A stretch of DNA of 15,020 nt. Source: Clostridia bacterium (GTDB taxonomy: Bacteria; Bacillota; Clostridia; Oscillospirales; CAG-272). The notes under the pieces were generated by a model. It saw only the letters and a list, made by a program, of their open reading frames with translations, searched no databases and was not told the DNA's origin. Positions 6,467-13,404 of the stretch are shown here, piece after piece (position 1 is the stretch's first letter; each line of letters opens with the position of its first letter). The translations under genes were made by a program, and so were the position numbers. The stretch is from contig JAGAFQ010000090.1 in NCBI GenBank assembly GCA_017612495.1, forward strand, positions 1 through 15,020. The letters are read 5' to 3'.

Positions 6467-7059
6467 CACATTACCTCTTTTGCCGCCGCTTCGAATTCCT
6501 CTCTTGAAAAAAGAACGTTCACGGCATCAAGCATTGCGTTTGCGCTCATTACCTCGGGCAGTCCCAGCCTTTTGCAAAGCTTTTTTCTCAATATCTCGCT
6601 GCCGTCCTTGCCCGAAAGGCCCATCTCATAGAAGTCGATTTTTTGCAATCCGGCGCAAATCTTCGCATCATAGCTCAAATACGGCTCCAAAACGGAGATA
6701 AGCGTTTGAGTGTCTATTCCCTCGACACCCAAAAATCCTTCCTTTGACGGCTCGTTTTTGCGTTTCTCTTTGCCCTTTATCTGCGGCGTATAGAGATTTA
6801 TTATCTTTCCCGAGTCATAATCGGCGCCGAGTATATTTTTGATATGGTTGCGAATGAGCATACCGGCGCTGTCGCTGTCTGTAAGTATTATCGCCCCGAC
6901 CTTTTTGCAAAGCGCTCTTATAAACTCATTCTTTTCTTTATTCTTAAAGACGGCAAAGCCGTCGGTCGTTATGATCTCGGCATCGACAAAAGCGGAAAGT
7001 TTGATCTTATCATACTTTCCCTCGACGATTATTACTCTGTCGCTATGCAGTTTATTCAA
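6466..7059 (-). CDS. RNase M5-like Toprim domain protein
   Basis: The N-terminal half is a Toprim domain: VIIVEGKYDKIKL (residues 9-21, E13 catalytic-type Glu), then AIILTDSDSAG (56-66) giving the DxD pair D61/D63. A linker with FLGVEGID (109-116) leads to a C-terminal part that resembles the DUF4093 region of ribonuclease M5, the enzyme that matures 5S rRNA in Firmicutes. Length (197) is also close to RNase M5 (about 185). However, the spacer between E13 and DxD and the basic stretch IKGKEKRKNEPSK differ from what I remember of Bacillus M5, and the usual neighbour ksgA is absent here, so it may be a paralogue with another RNA target. The start is TTG at 7059: there is no nearby in-frame ATG, and AGGTGA lies in the 12-base gap after rnr. 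It is coupled to rnr upstream and gtrA downstream. Confidence 0.72.
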   Translation of the reverse strand: MNKLHSDRVIIVEGKYDKIKLSAFVDAEIITTDGFAVFKNKEKNEFIRALCKKVGAIILTDSDSAGMLIRNHIKNILGADYDSGKIINLYTPQIKGKEKRKNEPSKEGFLGVEGIDTQTLISVLEPYLSYDAKICAGLQKIDFYEMGLSGKDGSEILRKKLCKRLGLPEVMSANAMLDAVNVLFSREEFEAAAKEVM

Positions 7060-7071
7060 AAGATCACCTGC

Positions 7072-9123
7072 TTACAAAAAATTTATGACCGACATATCAC
7101 AAGAGCGGTCTGAAAGATTGACCCTCTCGATTTTAATTTCGACTTTATCGCCGAGTGAGATCTTGCGTTCTTTTGAAACAAGGGCATATCTTTTCTCATC
7201 ATAGACGTAATATCCGCTTAAAGACGACAAAGAAACGAAGCCCTCGCAGGTATTTTCAAGGCTGACAAAAAAACCGGAAGAAAGCACCGTGCGAACACAT
7301 CCGCAATAGCTCTTGCCTATGCGGCGCGAAAGATATAAACACTTATAGAGATCGTCAATGGAACGCTCGGCACAAAGCGCGCGCAGTTCACATTCGGTGG
7401 AATTTTCGGCGCTCTTCTTTGCAAAATCTTTATATTTATCGGCGCCCTCTCCCGATAAATATGCCGATATGATTCTGTGTACCGACAGATCGGGATAGCG
7501 TCTTATGGGAGATGTGAAATGGCAATACATCTTGGTCGCAAGACCGAAATGCCCGTCGCATACACTGCGGTATTCCGCCTTTGCAAGACAGCGCAGCAAT
7601 ATTGAAGAAACTATCTCGCCTTTGCCGTCTTTTTCGGCTTGAGAAAGTATTTTGCCTATCTGCATGGGCGTAACCGTTGAAGCCTCCGCGCCGCTTATGT
7701 CATAGCCCGATTCATTTGCGAATTCCAAAAACTTTTGCATGGCATCGCTCGGCGGATTTGCGTGAACGCGGTAAACTCCAGGCAGATCGTTTTTCTTTAA
7801 CCACGAAGCGACCGCTTCGTTTGCGCAAAGCATAAACTGCTCGATGAGTTTTTCAGATATTCCCCGCTCACGCTTGACGATCTCAACGGGAAAGCCGCTC
7901 CGATCAAGCAAGATCTCCGCCTCGTCGGTGTCAAGTTCGAGCGCTCCGCGCTTTTTGCTTTTTTTGTCGAGTATCTCATAAAGCCTTATCATTTCGGGGA
8001 ACGTATTCGGAAAAAGGCAGGAATATTTATTGTAAAATTCCGACTTATCACGGTTTGCGATTATGTCGTTAAGTTCGGAATAAACTCCTCTGACCTTGGA
8101 ATTTATGATCGTTTTTTTAAGTTCGGTCGTGACTATCTCGCCGTTTTTATCGAGTGTGATGAGAGCCGAGAGCGCATAGCGATCAACTCCGCCGGACAGT
8201 GAGCAAACACCGTTTGAAAGCGCCTTGGGCAGCATCGGTATCACCTTATCGGTAAAATATATGCTCGTGCCTCTTAAAAAGGCTTCTTTATCGATTTCTC
8301 CGTCATATTTTACATAGTGCGACACATCGGCGATATGCACGCCGAGCAGATAACCGTTTTCGGTCTTTTCAAGCGATATCGCATCGTCAAGATCCTTTGC
8401 GCTTTCGCTGTCGATGGTGAATATCATTTTATCGCGAAGATCAAATCTGCCGTCCGGCATGACAGCACCGCTGCTGACATCGTCAGCCTCTTTTGATACC
8501 TGCGGCGGAAATTCGTATCTTATGCCGTTTTGAAAAAGAATGACCTCATAGTCACTGCCTGCGGCGCCCACTGGCTCGAATTTTTTTATGACGTGTCCGT
8601 AGCACATAGCGCCGCGCGACGTCGGATATCGGTCGATCTCGCAAAGTACCTTGTCGCCGTCGGCGGCGTTTGCGATATCTTCTTTTTCGATCTGTATGAT
8701 GAACGTATAGCGCATATCATCGGGAAATGCCCGGTAATATTCGCCTCTGCCGCTCTTTTTGGGAACGATCTTCTCAAGGGTTGCGACGATCTGCGAGGTC
8801 TTTCTTTCGATGATCTCACGTATCGTTCCCTCGGCGCTGCGCGTATCGTAATCGGATATCTTCTGCTCTTTCGTGACGGTGACGTTTACATAGTCGCCGT
8901 GTATGGCGCCGTTTTGACGTTCGGGCGCAATAAAGACTTTTGTGCCGATCTCTTCGATAAATTGATCATCCGGCTCGACGAAATAAGCGCCTCTTCGCGT
9001 TACGAACACCGTGCCGGCGATCTCTTTTCTGAATCTTTCTCTTTTCGGTTTGACGCGCGACTTGAATTTTATCGGAATACGGCTGTGTTTTTTCTTAAAA
9101 GTAGTTTTTGTTTTTTTCTTCAT
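7072..9123 (-). CDS. rnr: Ribonuclease R, short form without the N-terminal helix-turn-helix
   Basis: Processive 3'-5' exoribonuclease of the RNB family, which degrades structured RNA and assists tmRNA-linked quality control. Order of domains: a Lys/Arg-rich N-terminus (residues 1-34), cold-shock-like domains (about 36-180), and the RNB catalytic domain with IDSESAKDLDDAIS (237-250; Asp 238, 244, 246 and 247 bind the metals). HIADVSHYV (263-271) and the TSPIRRYPDL segment follow, then a C-terminal S1 domain (about 608-683). The 683 residues are about 100 fewer than typical RNase R. The usual N-terminal winged helix and the basic C-terminal tail are both missing, and the basic stretch has moved to the front. 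The ATG at 9123 has no obvious Shine-Dalgarno sequence, but the frame offers no better start. It lies downstream of secG, the common Firmicutes order; smpB, often next, is replaced by the Toprim gene. Confidence 0.93.
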   Translation of the reverse strand: MKKKTKTTFKKKHSRIPIKFKSRVKPKRERFRKEIAGTVFVTRRGAYFVEPDDQFIEEIGTKVFIAPERQNGAIHGDYVNVTVTKEQKISDYDTRSAEGTIREIIERKTSQIVATLEKIVPKKSGRGEYYRAFPDDMRYTFIIQIEKEDIANAADGDKVLCEIDRYPTSRGAMCYGHVIKKFEPVGAAGSDYEVILFQNGIRYEFPPQVSKEADDVSSGAVMPDGRFDLRDKMIFTIDSESAKDLDDAISLEKTENGYLLGVHIADVSHYVKYDGEIDKEAFLRGTSIYFTDKVIPMLPKALSNGVCSLSGGVDRYALSALITLDKNGEIVTTELKKTIINSKVRGVYSELNDIIANRDKSEFYNKYSCLFPNTFPEMIRLYEILDKKSKKRGALELDTDEAEILLDRSGFPVEIVKRERGISEKLIEQFMLCANEAVASWLKKNDLPGVYRVHANPPSDAMQKFLEFANESGYDISGAEASTVTPMQIGKILSQAEKDGKGEIVSSILLRCLAKAEYRSVCDGHFGLATKMYCHFTSPIRRYPDLSVHRIISAYLSGEGADKYKDFAKKSAENSTECELRALCAERSIDDLYKCLYLSRRIGKSYCGCVRTVLSSGFFVSLENTCEGFVSLSSLSGYYVYDEKRYALVSKERKISLGDKVEIKIERVNLSDRSCDMSVINFL

Positions 9124-9138
9124 CTTATCAATACTTAA

Positions 9139-9176
9139 TAAAAACCGCTCCCGCGATCACGCGACCGGGGAGCGGT
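9139..9176 (-). terminator. Intrinsic terminator after secG, possibly partial
   Basis: On the minus strand ACCGCTCCC (9176-9168) pairs with GGGAGCGGT (9152-9144), with an inner GCG/CGC pairing, and is followed by TTTTTATTAA. It lies between the secG stop (9223-9221) and the rnr start (9123). The T-run is short (five T). As no separate rnr promoter is visible in the 97-base gap, readthrough or processing at this hairpin may set the secG:rnr ratio. Confidence 0.7.
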
Positions 9177-9220
9177 ATGATATTTTCGGTTGCGCGAACA
9201 GTCAGATCTTATTCGTGCCC

Positions 9221-9619
9221 TTATGCCTGAGCCTCATCACTTGAAGCAGGAGCTTCCTCGCTTGATGCAGGAGCTTCTTCGCTCGATGCGGAAGTTTCTT
9301 CGCTCGATGCGGGTGTATTATCGCTCGATGCGGTATCGCTTGATACGATGTCGCTTGAAGGATTATCACCGGCAGCAGCGGTATCGGGCTGAATAACATA
9401 GACAACGATAACGAGGACAACGAAAATGATCGCCACGATCGTTGTGAGTGTAGAAAGCTTCTTATCGGCAGCTTTTGCGCGGTTCTTGCCGAGGAAAGTT
9501 TCGGCGCCGCCGGCAATGGTGCCGGAAAGGTTCTTAGCCTTGCCGCTCTGCATAAGAACTGCAACGACCAAGAAAACTGCTGCAATAAGAAGGATGATTC
9601 CCAAAACGATTTCTAACAT
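9221..9619 (-). CDS. secG: Preprotein translocase subunit SecG with long acidic Ser/Glu/Ala tail
   Basis: SecG, the small non-essential subunit of the SecYEG protein channel in the plasma membrane. Two helices are clear: residues 2-23 and about 58-77. Between them is the conserved loop MQSGKAKNLSGTIAGGAETF (23-42), the hallmark of the family. Normal SecG proteins are 70-85 residues; this one is 132 because of a tail from about residue 78 built of SSD and SSEEAPA units (see the repeat entry). The frame extends upstream to 9646, but the ATG at 9619 has GGAGG (9629-9625) five bases before it and starts MLEIVLGIILL like other SecG proteins. It is followed by a hairpin and then rnr, and has one or two sigma-A promoters upstream. 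Confidence 0.93.
   Translation of the reverse strand: MLEIVLGIILLIAAVFLVVAVLMQSGKAKNLSGTIAGGAETFLGKNRAKAADKKLSTLTTIVAIIFVVLVIVVYVIQPDTAAAGDNPSSDIVSSDTASSDNTPASSEETSASSEEAPASSEEAPASSDEAQA
9224..9358 (-). repeat. In-frame 21-bp tandem repeats coding the SecG tail
   Basis: On the minus strand the last 45 or so codons of secG are built of degenerate units. Near the end the period is 7 residues (SSEETSA, SSEEAPA, SSEEAPA, SSDEAQA), i.e. 21 bases. Further in, the units are 5 residues (SSDIV, SSDTA) and 7 (SSDNTPA). The two middle SSEEAPA units are almost identical in DNA, which points to recent duplication by slippage. The product is acidic, disordered, and should lie on one face of the membrane after helix 2. 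Confidence 0.85.
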
Positions 9620-9630
9620 ATAAACCTCCG

Positions 9631-9644
9631 GAGCACAAGTGCTC
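9631..9644. promoter_or_regulatory. Small palindrome in the secG leader
   Basis: GAGCAC (9631-9636), AA, GTGCTC (9639-9644): a perfect inverted repeat right beside the GGAGG site of secG (9629-9625). In RNA it would form a 5-bp stem with a CAAG tetraloop next to the ribosome binding site. It could be a protein site or affect initiation; there is no direct support for either. Confidence 0.35.
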
Positions 9645-9679
9645 ATAATATTGTAATTGACGTATAAACATGTAAAGAT

Positions 9680-9708
9680 ATAATATCATATAATTATCAA
9701 AAAATCAA
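9680..9708 (-). promoter_or_regulatory. Sigma-A promoter of secG
   Basis: On the minus strand TTGATT (9708-9703), 17 bases, TATTAT (9685-9680), 60 bases upstream of the ATG. A second candidate overlaps it upstream: TTGACG (9721-9716), 17 bases, GATAAT (9698-9693). Either or both may serve secG and, by readthrough, rnr and the genes after it. Confidence 0.7.
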
Positions 9709-9754
9709 TACTATTCGTCAAAAAAACGCACGGAGCTTTATTTTATTTGTTAAG

Positions 9755-10486
9755 TTATTCGATATAATCGGTATTTTCGGCAAACACGTCAAAAAACTGC
9801 GTGGGATTTACCCTCTCGCCGTTCTTTGTAATTTCAAAATGCAAGTGCGGAGGCTCGGCTATTTCGGTTATCATCGTTTCGCCGACGGTGCCGATGACGT
9901 CGCCCGCTTTGACCTCTTTTCCGACTTCGATGTCTTCGGATATGACGTTTTGAAGATTTTGATAGATAGAAACTATCCCGTCGGCATGGCTTATTTCAAC
10001 GGTTTTGCCGTTCATGGGATCGTCATAGATCTTTTCAACGACGCCGTTTGAAAAAGCGGATACCTTGTCGCCTATCTCGGCGGCAATATCTATTCCGTTA
10101 TGTGTTCTGTAATCCTCCATAGTCATTGAATATATCATCGTATCTGGGCAAAAATCTCTTGATATATAGCCCGACACGGGGGATATATACATAGGCTCGG
10201 TGTTTACCTTGGGCGCGTCGTCATTTTCTTTTATATCGATCTCGCTGCTTTGTGTGATCCTCTCACTGTAATTCGGCACTAGTCTGTGCGGCTCGTCCGT
10301 TCCCTTTTTGATCGACGAGGGCGTCTTGTCTTCGACCCTTGACGACTGCAAATCTTCTCCCTGCGGCTTTTTGCTCTTTCTCGATGCAATAAAGAAGACC
10401 GACAAGAGCGTGAATGCGGTCACGATCAGCACAGTCAGTGTATATAAAATCGCGCCGGTATTTTTGGCTTTTTTGTTATTACTCAT
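9755..10486 (-). CDS. Membrane-anchored M23 (LytM) protein, SpoIIQ-like, one catalytic His missing
   Basis: The 243-residue protein has a short basic cytoplasmic start, one membrane helix (about 11-33), a hydrophilic linker, and an extracytoplasmic LytM/M23 domain (about 97-232). Zinc-site residues are in place: HNGID (H129, D133) and PHLHFE (H214, H216). The YxHL motif that carries the second catalytic His in active M23 enzymes reads YQNL (175-178), with Asn for His, so hydrolase activity is doubtful. One N-terminal helix, one LytM domain and an altered active site are the layout of SpoIIQ, the forespore protein that pairs with SpoIIIAH during engulfment; this is my best guess, not proven. 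Other clostridial wall-associated M23 proteins are possible. The ATG at 10486 has AAGGAG (10498-10493) before it. The gene has its own promoter and no clear terminator. Confidence 0.82.
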   Translation of the reverse strand: MSNNKKAKNTGAILYTLTVLIVTAFTLLSVFFIASRKSKKPQGEDLQSSRVEDKTPSSIKKGTDEPHRLVPNYSERITQSSEIDIKENDDAPKVNTEPMYISPVSGYISRDFCPDTMIYSMTMEDYRTHNGIDIAAEIGDKVSAFSNGVVEKIYDDPMNGKTVEISHADGIVSIYQNLQNVISEDIEVGKEVKAGDVIGTVGETMITEIAEPPHLHFEITKNGERVNPTQFFDVFAENTDYIE

Positions 10487-10503
10487 TGCTTACTCCTTAA
10501 AAA

Positions 10504-10532
10504 ATTAAAGTTTGCAACAGTATTCTTGCCAA
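10504..10532 (-). promoter_or_regulatory. Promoter of the M23 gene, sigma-A type
   Basis: On the minus strand TTGGCA (10532-10527), 17 bases, TTTAAT (10509-10504), just upstream of the AAGGAG site. The -10 box is very close to the ribosome binding site, so the leader would be only about 10-15 bases. I looked for a sigma-F type site expected for a spoIIQ gene and did not see one by eye. Confidence 0.45.
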
Positions 10533-10550
10533 AAAAGCACCCTTTTATTC

Positions 10551-10584
10551 AAAAAAATGCGCTCACAAGCGTGAGCGCATTTTT
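10551..10584 (-). terminator. Strong intrinsic terminator after leuS
   Basis: ATGCGCTCAC (10557-10566) and GTGAGCGCAT (10571-10580) form a 10-bp stem with an AAGC loop. On the minus strand the stem is followed by seven T (10557-10551). It starts about 15 bases beyond the leuS stop and ends the LCP-rsfS-leuS unit. Confidence 0.9.
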
Positions 10585-10594
10585 GTTTATCAGA

Positions 10595-13000
10595 TCATTT
10601 TACAACGATATTGATGATCCTGCCGGGAACGAAAATTTCTTTTATGATATCGTGGCCGTCGATAAAGGCCTTTATCTTCTCATCGCCCTTGGCAAGTTTA
10701 AGTGCCGTATCTTTATCGCAATCGACCGCGATCTTGACGGTCGAGCGGAGCTTGCCGTTTATCTGAACGCCTATCTCGACCTCGTTGTCTTTTGTCTTCG
10801 ATTCATCGAATTCGGGCCACTTAGAAAGTGAGAGCAGATCTTTACCGCCGAGCAACTCGTTGATCTCTTCGCAAAGATGCGGTGCAAAAGGACAAAGCAG
10901 AGTTATAAAGGTTTGCATCTCGTCTTTTGTCAGAGAGCCGTTATCGTAAATATCGTTGGTAAGAGCCATAAGTGCGGCAATGGCAGTGTTGAATTTCATA
11001 TCTTCAATATCAGCCGATACCTTTTTGATGGTCTTGTTGAACGGTATATCGAGTTTTTCGCTGACGCCTTCGTCCTTGACGAGTTCGGTCATACCGAAGA
11101 CTCTTTCGAGAAATCTCTTGCAGCCCTTGATGCTGGTCTCTGACCAGGGAGCGCTCTTTTCAAAGTCACCGATGAACATCTCGTAAAGGCGCATCGTGTC
11201 GGCGCCGAGTTCATTTACGATATCGTCGGGATTTACGACGTTGCCGCGTGATTTCGACATCTTTTCGCCGTTTGAGCCCAAGATCATACCGTGTGAGGTA
11301 CGTTTTGCATAAGGCTCTTTGGTGTCGAGTATGTCGATATCATAAAGGAATTTCGCCCAAAAACGCGAATAGAGCAAGTGAAGAGTCGTATGCTCCATAC
11401 CGCCGTTATACCAATCGACGGGCATCCAATACTTGAGCGCTTCTTTCGAGGCAAGTGCAGTCTTGTTGTGCGGATCGCAGTAGCGCAAGAAATACCACGA
11501 TGAGCCTGCCCATTGAGGCATCGTATCGGTCTCGCGCTTTGCGGGAGCGCCGCATATCGGGCAGGTGGTGTTGACCCAATCGGCAACGGAAGAAAGAGGA
11601 GATTCGCCGTTGTCGGTGGGCTCATAGGATTCAACGTTCGGCAAGCGCAAAGGAAGCTCGCTTTCGGGTACCGGTACCCAACCGTGCTTTTCGCAATATA
11701 CGAGCGGTATGGGCTCACCCCAATATCTCTGACGTGAAAACACCCAGTCGCGGAGCTTGAAATTGACCTTTTGCTTTCCGATGCCTTTATCGGATAACCA
11801 TTTTATGACAGCGGTCTTTGCCTCTGAAACTTCAAGACCGTTCAGAAAATCGGAGTTGACCATTTTGCCGGTTTCGGTATCGGTAAAAGCTTCTTTATTC
11901 ACATCGCCGCCTGCGACGACCTCGATGATGGGCAGATCGAAACGCTTTGCAAAATCCCAGTCGCGCGTATCGTGTGCAGGTACTGCCATGATCGCGCCCG
12001 TGCCGTATGTAGCAAGCACATAGTCGGAAACGAAGATCGGGATTTCTTTGCCGTTCACGGGATTTACCGCACGAACGCCTTCAAGGCGAACGCCGGTCTT
12101 ATCCTTTTGAACGAGTTCGGTGCGTTCAAAATCGCTCTTCTTCGCCGCCTCTTCGCGGTAGGCGATGATATCATCATAGTTTGTGAGTTTGTCTTTCCAC
12201 TGCTCAATGAGCGCGTGTTCGGGGGCGATTACCATATAGGTCGCGCCGAAAAGCGTATCGGGGCGCGTGGTAAAGATGGTTATCTTATCGCCGGCAGTTG
12301 TGCCGAAATCGACCTCTGCGCCGACGGAACGGCCTATCCAGTTGATCTGCTGTGTCTTTACTCTTTCGATAAAGTCAACGTCGGCAAGATCGTCGATAAG
12401 TCTTTGAGCATATTCGGTTATTTTAAGCATCCACTGGCTCTTGACCTTGTGAACGACCTCACTGCCGCAACGCTCGCAAACGCCGTTTACGACCTCTTCA
12501 TTAGCCAAAACGCACTTGCAGGATGTGCAGAAGTTTACCGACATTTCTTTCTTATAAGCAAGACCTTTTTTGAAAAGCTGAATGAAGATCCACTGTGTCC
12601 ACTTATAGTAGTCGGGGTCTGTCGTATTTATTTCGCGCGACCAGTCGAAAGAAAGTCCCAAAGATTTAAGCTGCGACTTGAATCTTGCCACGTTCTTTTC
12701 GGTGACGACGGAGGGGTGGATGTGATTTTTGATGGCAAAGTTTTCGGTGGGAAGGCCGAACGCATCCCATCCCATGGGATAAAGGACGTTGTAGCCCTCC
12801 ATACGGCGTTTGCGCGCAATGATATCGAGTGCCGTATATGAGCGGGGATGGCCTACGTGCAAGCCCTGACCTGAAGGATAAGGAAACTCGACAAGCGCAA
12901 AATATTTTTTCTTTGAGTAGTCGTCGCTTGCGGCAAAGGCATTTTCTTTATCCCATCTGTCCTGCCACTTTTTTTCAATGTTCTTAAAATCGTATTTCAT
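10595..13000 (-). CDS. leuS: Leucyl-tRNA synthetase
   Basis: Class I aminoacyl-tRNA synthetase charging tRNA-Leu in the cytoplasm. The 801-residue product shows the family landmarks in order: class I signature GLHVGHP (46-52, HVGH as the HIGH motif), and a Cys4 zinc knuckle (C158, C161, C175, C178). The CP1 editing domain follows with TIFTTRPDTLFGATY (241-255) and GTGAIMAVPAHDTRDWDFA (333-351). The leucine-specific part contains WAGSSWYFLRY (497-507), KMSKS is at 580-584, and an anticodon-binding C-terminal region ends in VPGRIINIVVK. Editing residues look intact. The frame extends to 13021, but the ATG at 13000 has AGGAGA (13012-13007) six bases before it and begins MKYDFKNIEKKWQ as in other bacterial LeuS, so it is chosen. 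It lies 17 bases after rsfS. Confidence 0.98.
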   Translation of the reverse strand: MKYDFKNIEKKWQDRWDKENAFAASDDYSKKKYFALVEFPYPSGQGLHVGHPRSYTALDIIARKRRMEGYNVLYPMGWDAFGLPTENFAIKNHIHPSVVTEKNVARFKSQLKSLGLSFDWSREINTTDPDYYKWTQWIFIQLFKKGLAYKKEMSVNFCTSCKCVLANEEVVNGVCERCGSEVVHKVKSQWMLKITEYAQRLIDDLADVDFIERVKTQQINWIGRSVGAEVDFGTTAGDKITIFTTRPDTLFGATYMVIAPEHALIEQWKDKLTNYDDIIAYREEAAKKSDFERTELVQKDKTGVRLEGVRAVNPVNGKEIPIFVSDYVLATYGTGAIMAVPAHDTRDWDFAKRFDLPIIEVVAGGDVNKEAFTDTETGKMVNSDFLNGLEVSEAKTAVIKWLSDKGIGKQKVNFKLRDWVFSRQRYWGEPIPLVYCEKHGWVPVPESELPLRLPNVESYEPTDNGESPLSSVADWVNTTCPICGAPAKRETDTMPQWAGSSWYFLRYCDPHNKTALASKEALKYWMPVDWYNGGMEHTTLHLLYSRFWAKFLYDIDILDTKEPYAKRTSHGMILGSNGEKMSKSRGNVVNPDDIVNELGADTMRLYEMFIGDFEKSAPWSETSIKGCKRFLERVFGMTELVKDEGVSEKLDIPFNKTIKKVSADIEDMKFNTAIAALMALTNDIYDNGSLTKDEMQTFITLLCPFAPHLCEEINELLGGKDLLSLSKWPEFDESKTKDNEVEIGVQINGKLRSTVKIAVDCDKDTALKLAKGDEKIKAFIDGHDIIKEIFVPGRIINIVVK

Positions 13001-13017
13001 ATTTTTTCTCCTATATC

Positions 13018-13395
13018 TCAAAGGTCATTGTTTTCAACATTATCGTCATTATCTGAATTTTTTGCCATATCCCACAGCTTTTCGAGGTTATAAAACTTTC
13101 TTGTGCTTTGGTGGAAAACGTGTACCATGATGCAGCCGTAGTCAAGCACTCTCCAATTATCGTCGCTTCTGCCGTCAACGTGCAGCGGCTTTATTCCCTT
13201 TTCGGAAAGTTTGAATTCGATCTCGCCTGCCAAAGATTTGACCTGCGTTGACGAAGCGCCCGAACAAAGCACGAAGTAGTCGGCGATGACGGTCTTTTCG
13301 CGCACGGGCAAAACTTTTATATCGAATGCCTTATGCTCGTCAAGGATCGCAAGGACCATATCGCATATTTCTTTTGAGTTATATTCTTTTTCCAT
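13018..13395 (-). CDS. rsfS: Ribosome silencing factor RsfS (YbeB/Iojap family)
   Basis: RsfS binds ribosomal protein L14 on the 50S subunit and blocks joining with 30S, lowering translation when nutrients are short. The 125-residue product has the Iojap pattern: VIADYFVLCSGASSTQVKSL (36-55), PLHVDGRSDDNWRVLDYG (70-87) and IMVHVFHQSTRKFYNLEKLW (89-108). An acidic, Asn/Asp-rich tail follows (NSDNDDNVENNDL), slightly longer than usual. The ATG at 13395 is preceded by GAGAGG, which overlaps the stop of the LCP gene in a 9-base gap. Order and spacing (LCP - rsfS - leuS) are those commonly seen in Clostridia, usually downstream of nadD and yqeK, which would lie beyond the right edge. Confidence 0.96.
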   Translation of the reverse strand: MEKEYNSKEICDMVLAILDEHKAFDIKVLPVREKTVIADYFVLCSGASSTQVKSLAGEIEFKLSEKGIKPLHVDGRSDDNWRVLDYGCIMVHVFHQSTRKFYNLEKLWDMAKNSDNDDNVENNDL

Positions 13396-13404
13396 TTTGA
13401 CCTC

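Noticed and set aside
9240..9350. CRISPR-like repeat pattern
   Set aside because: The units are contiguous, degenerate and in frame within secG, with no spacers.
9202..9585. Basic repeat protein on the minus strand (RAKKL/ARKLL repeats)
   Set aside because: It is the secG tail repeat read in another frame; the secG frame has the start, family motif and composition expected.
9620..9646. N-terminal extension of secG to 9646
   Set aside because: The extra residues MSTCAPEVY are not SecG-like and the GGAGG at 9629-9625 points to ATG 9619.
9735..9755. Terminator after the M23 gene
   Set aside because: T-runs and the GCTCCGTGCG segment are present, but I found no stem that pairs with it.
11972..12841. 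Long open frame (289 codons) on the plus strand
   Set aside because: It lies entirely antisense to leuS, whose frame is certain; its translation has no recognisable motif and no ribosome binding site.
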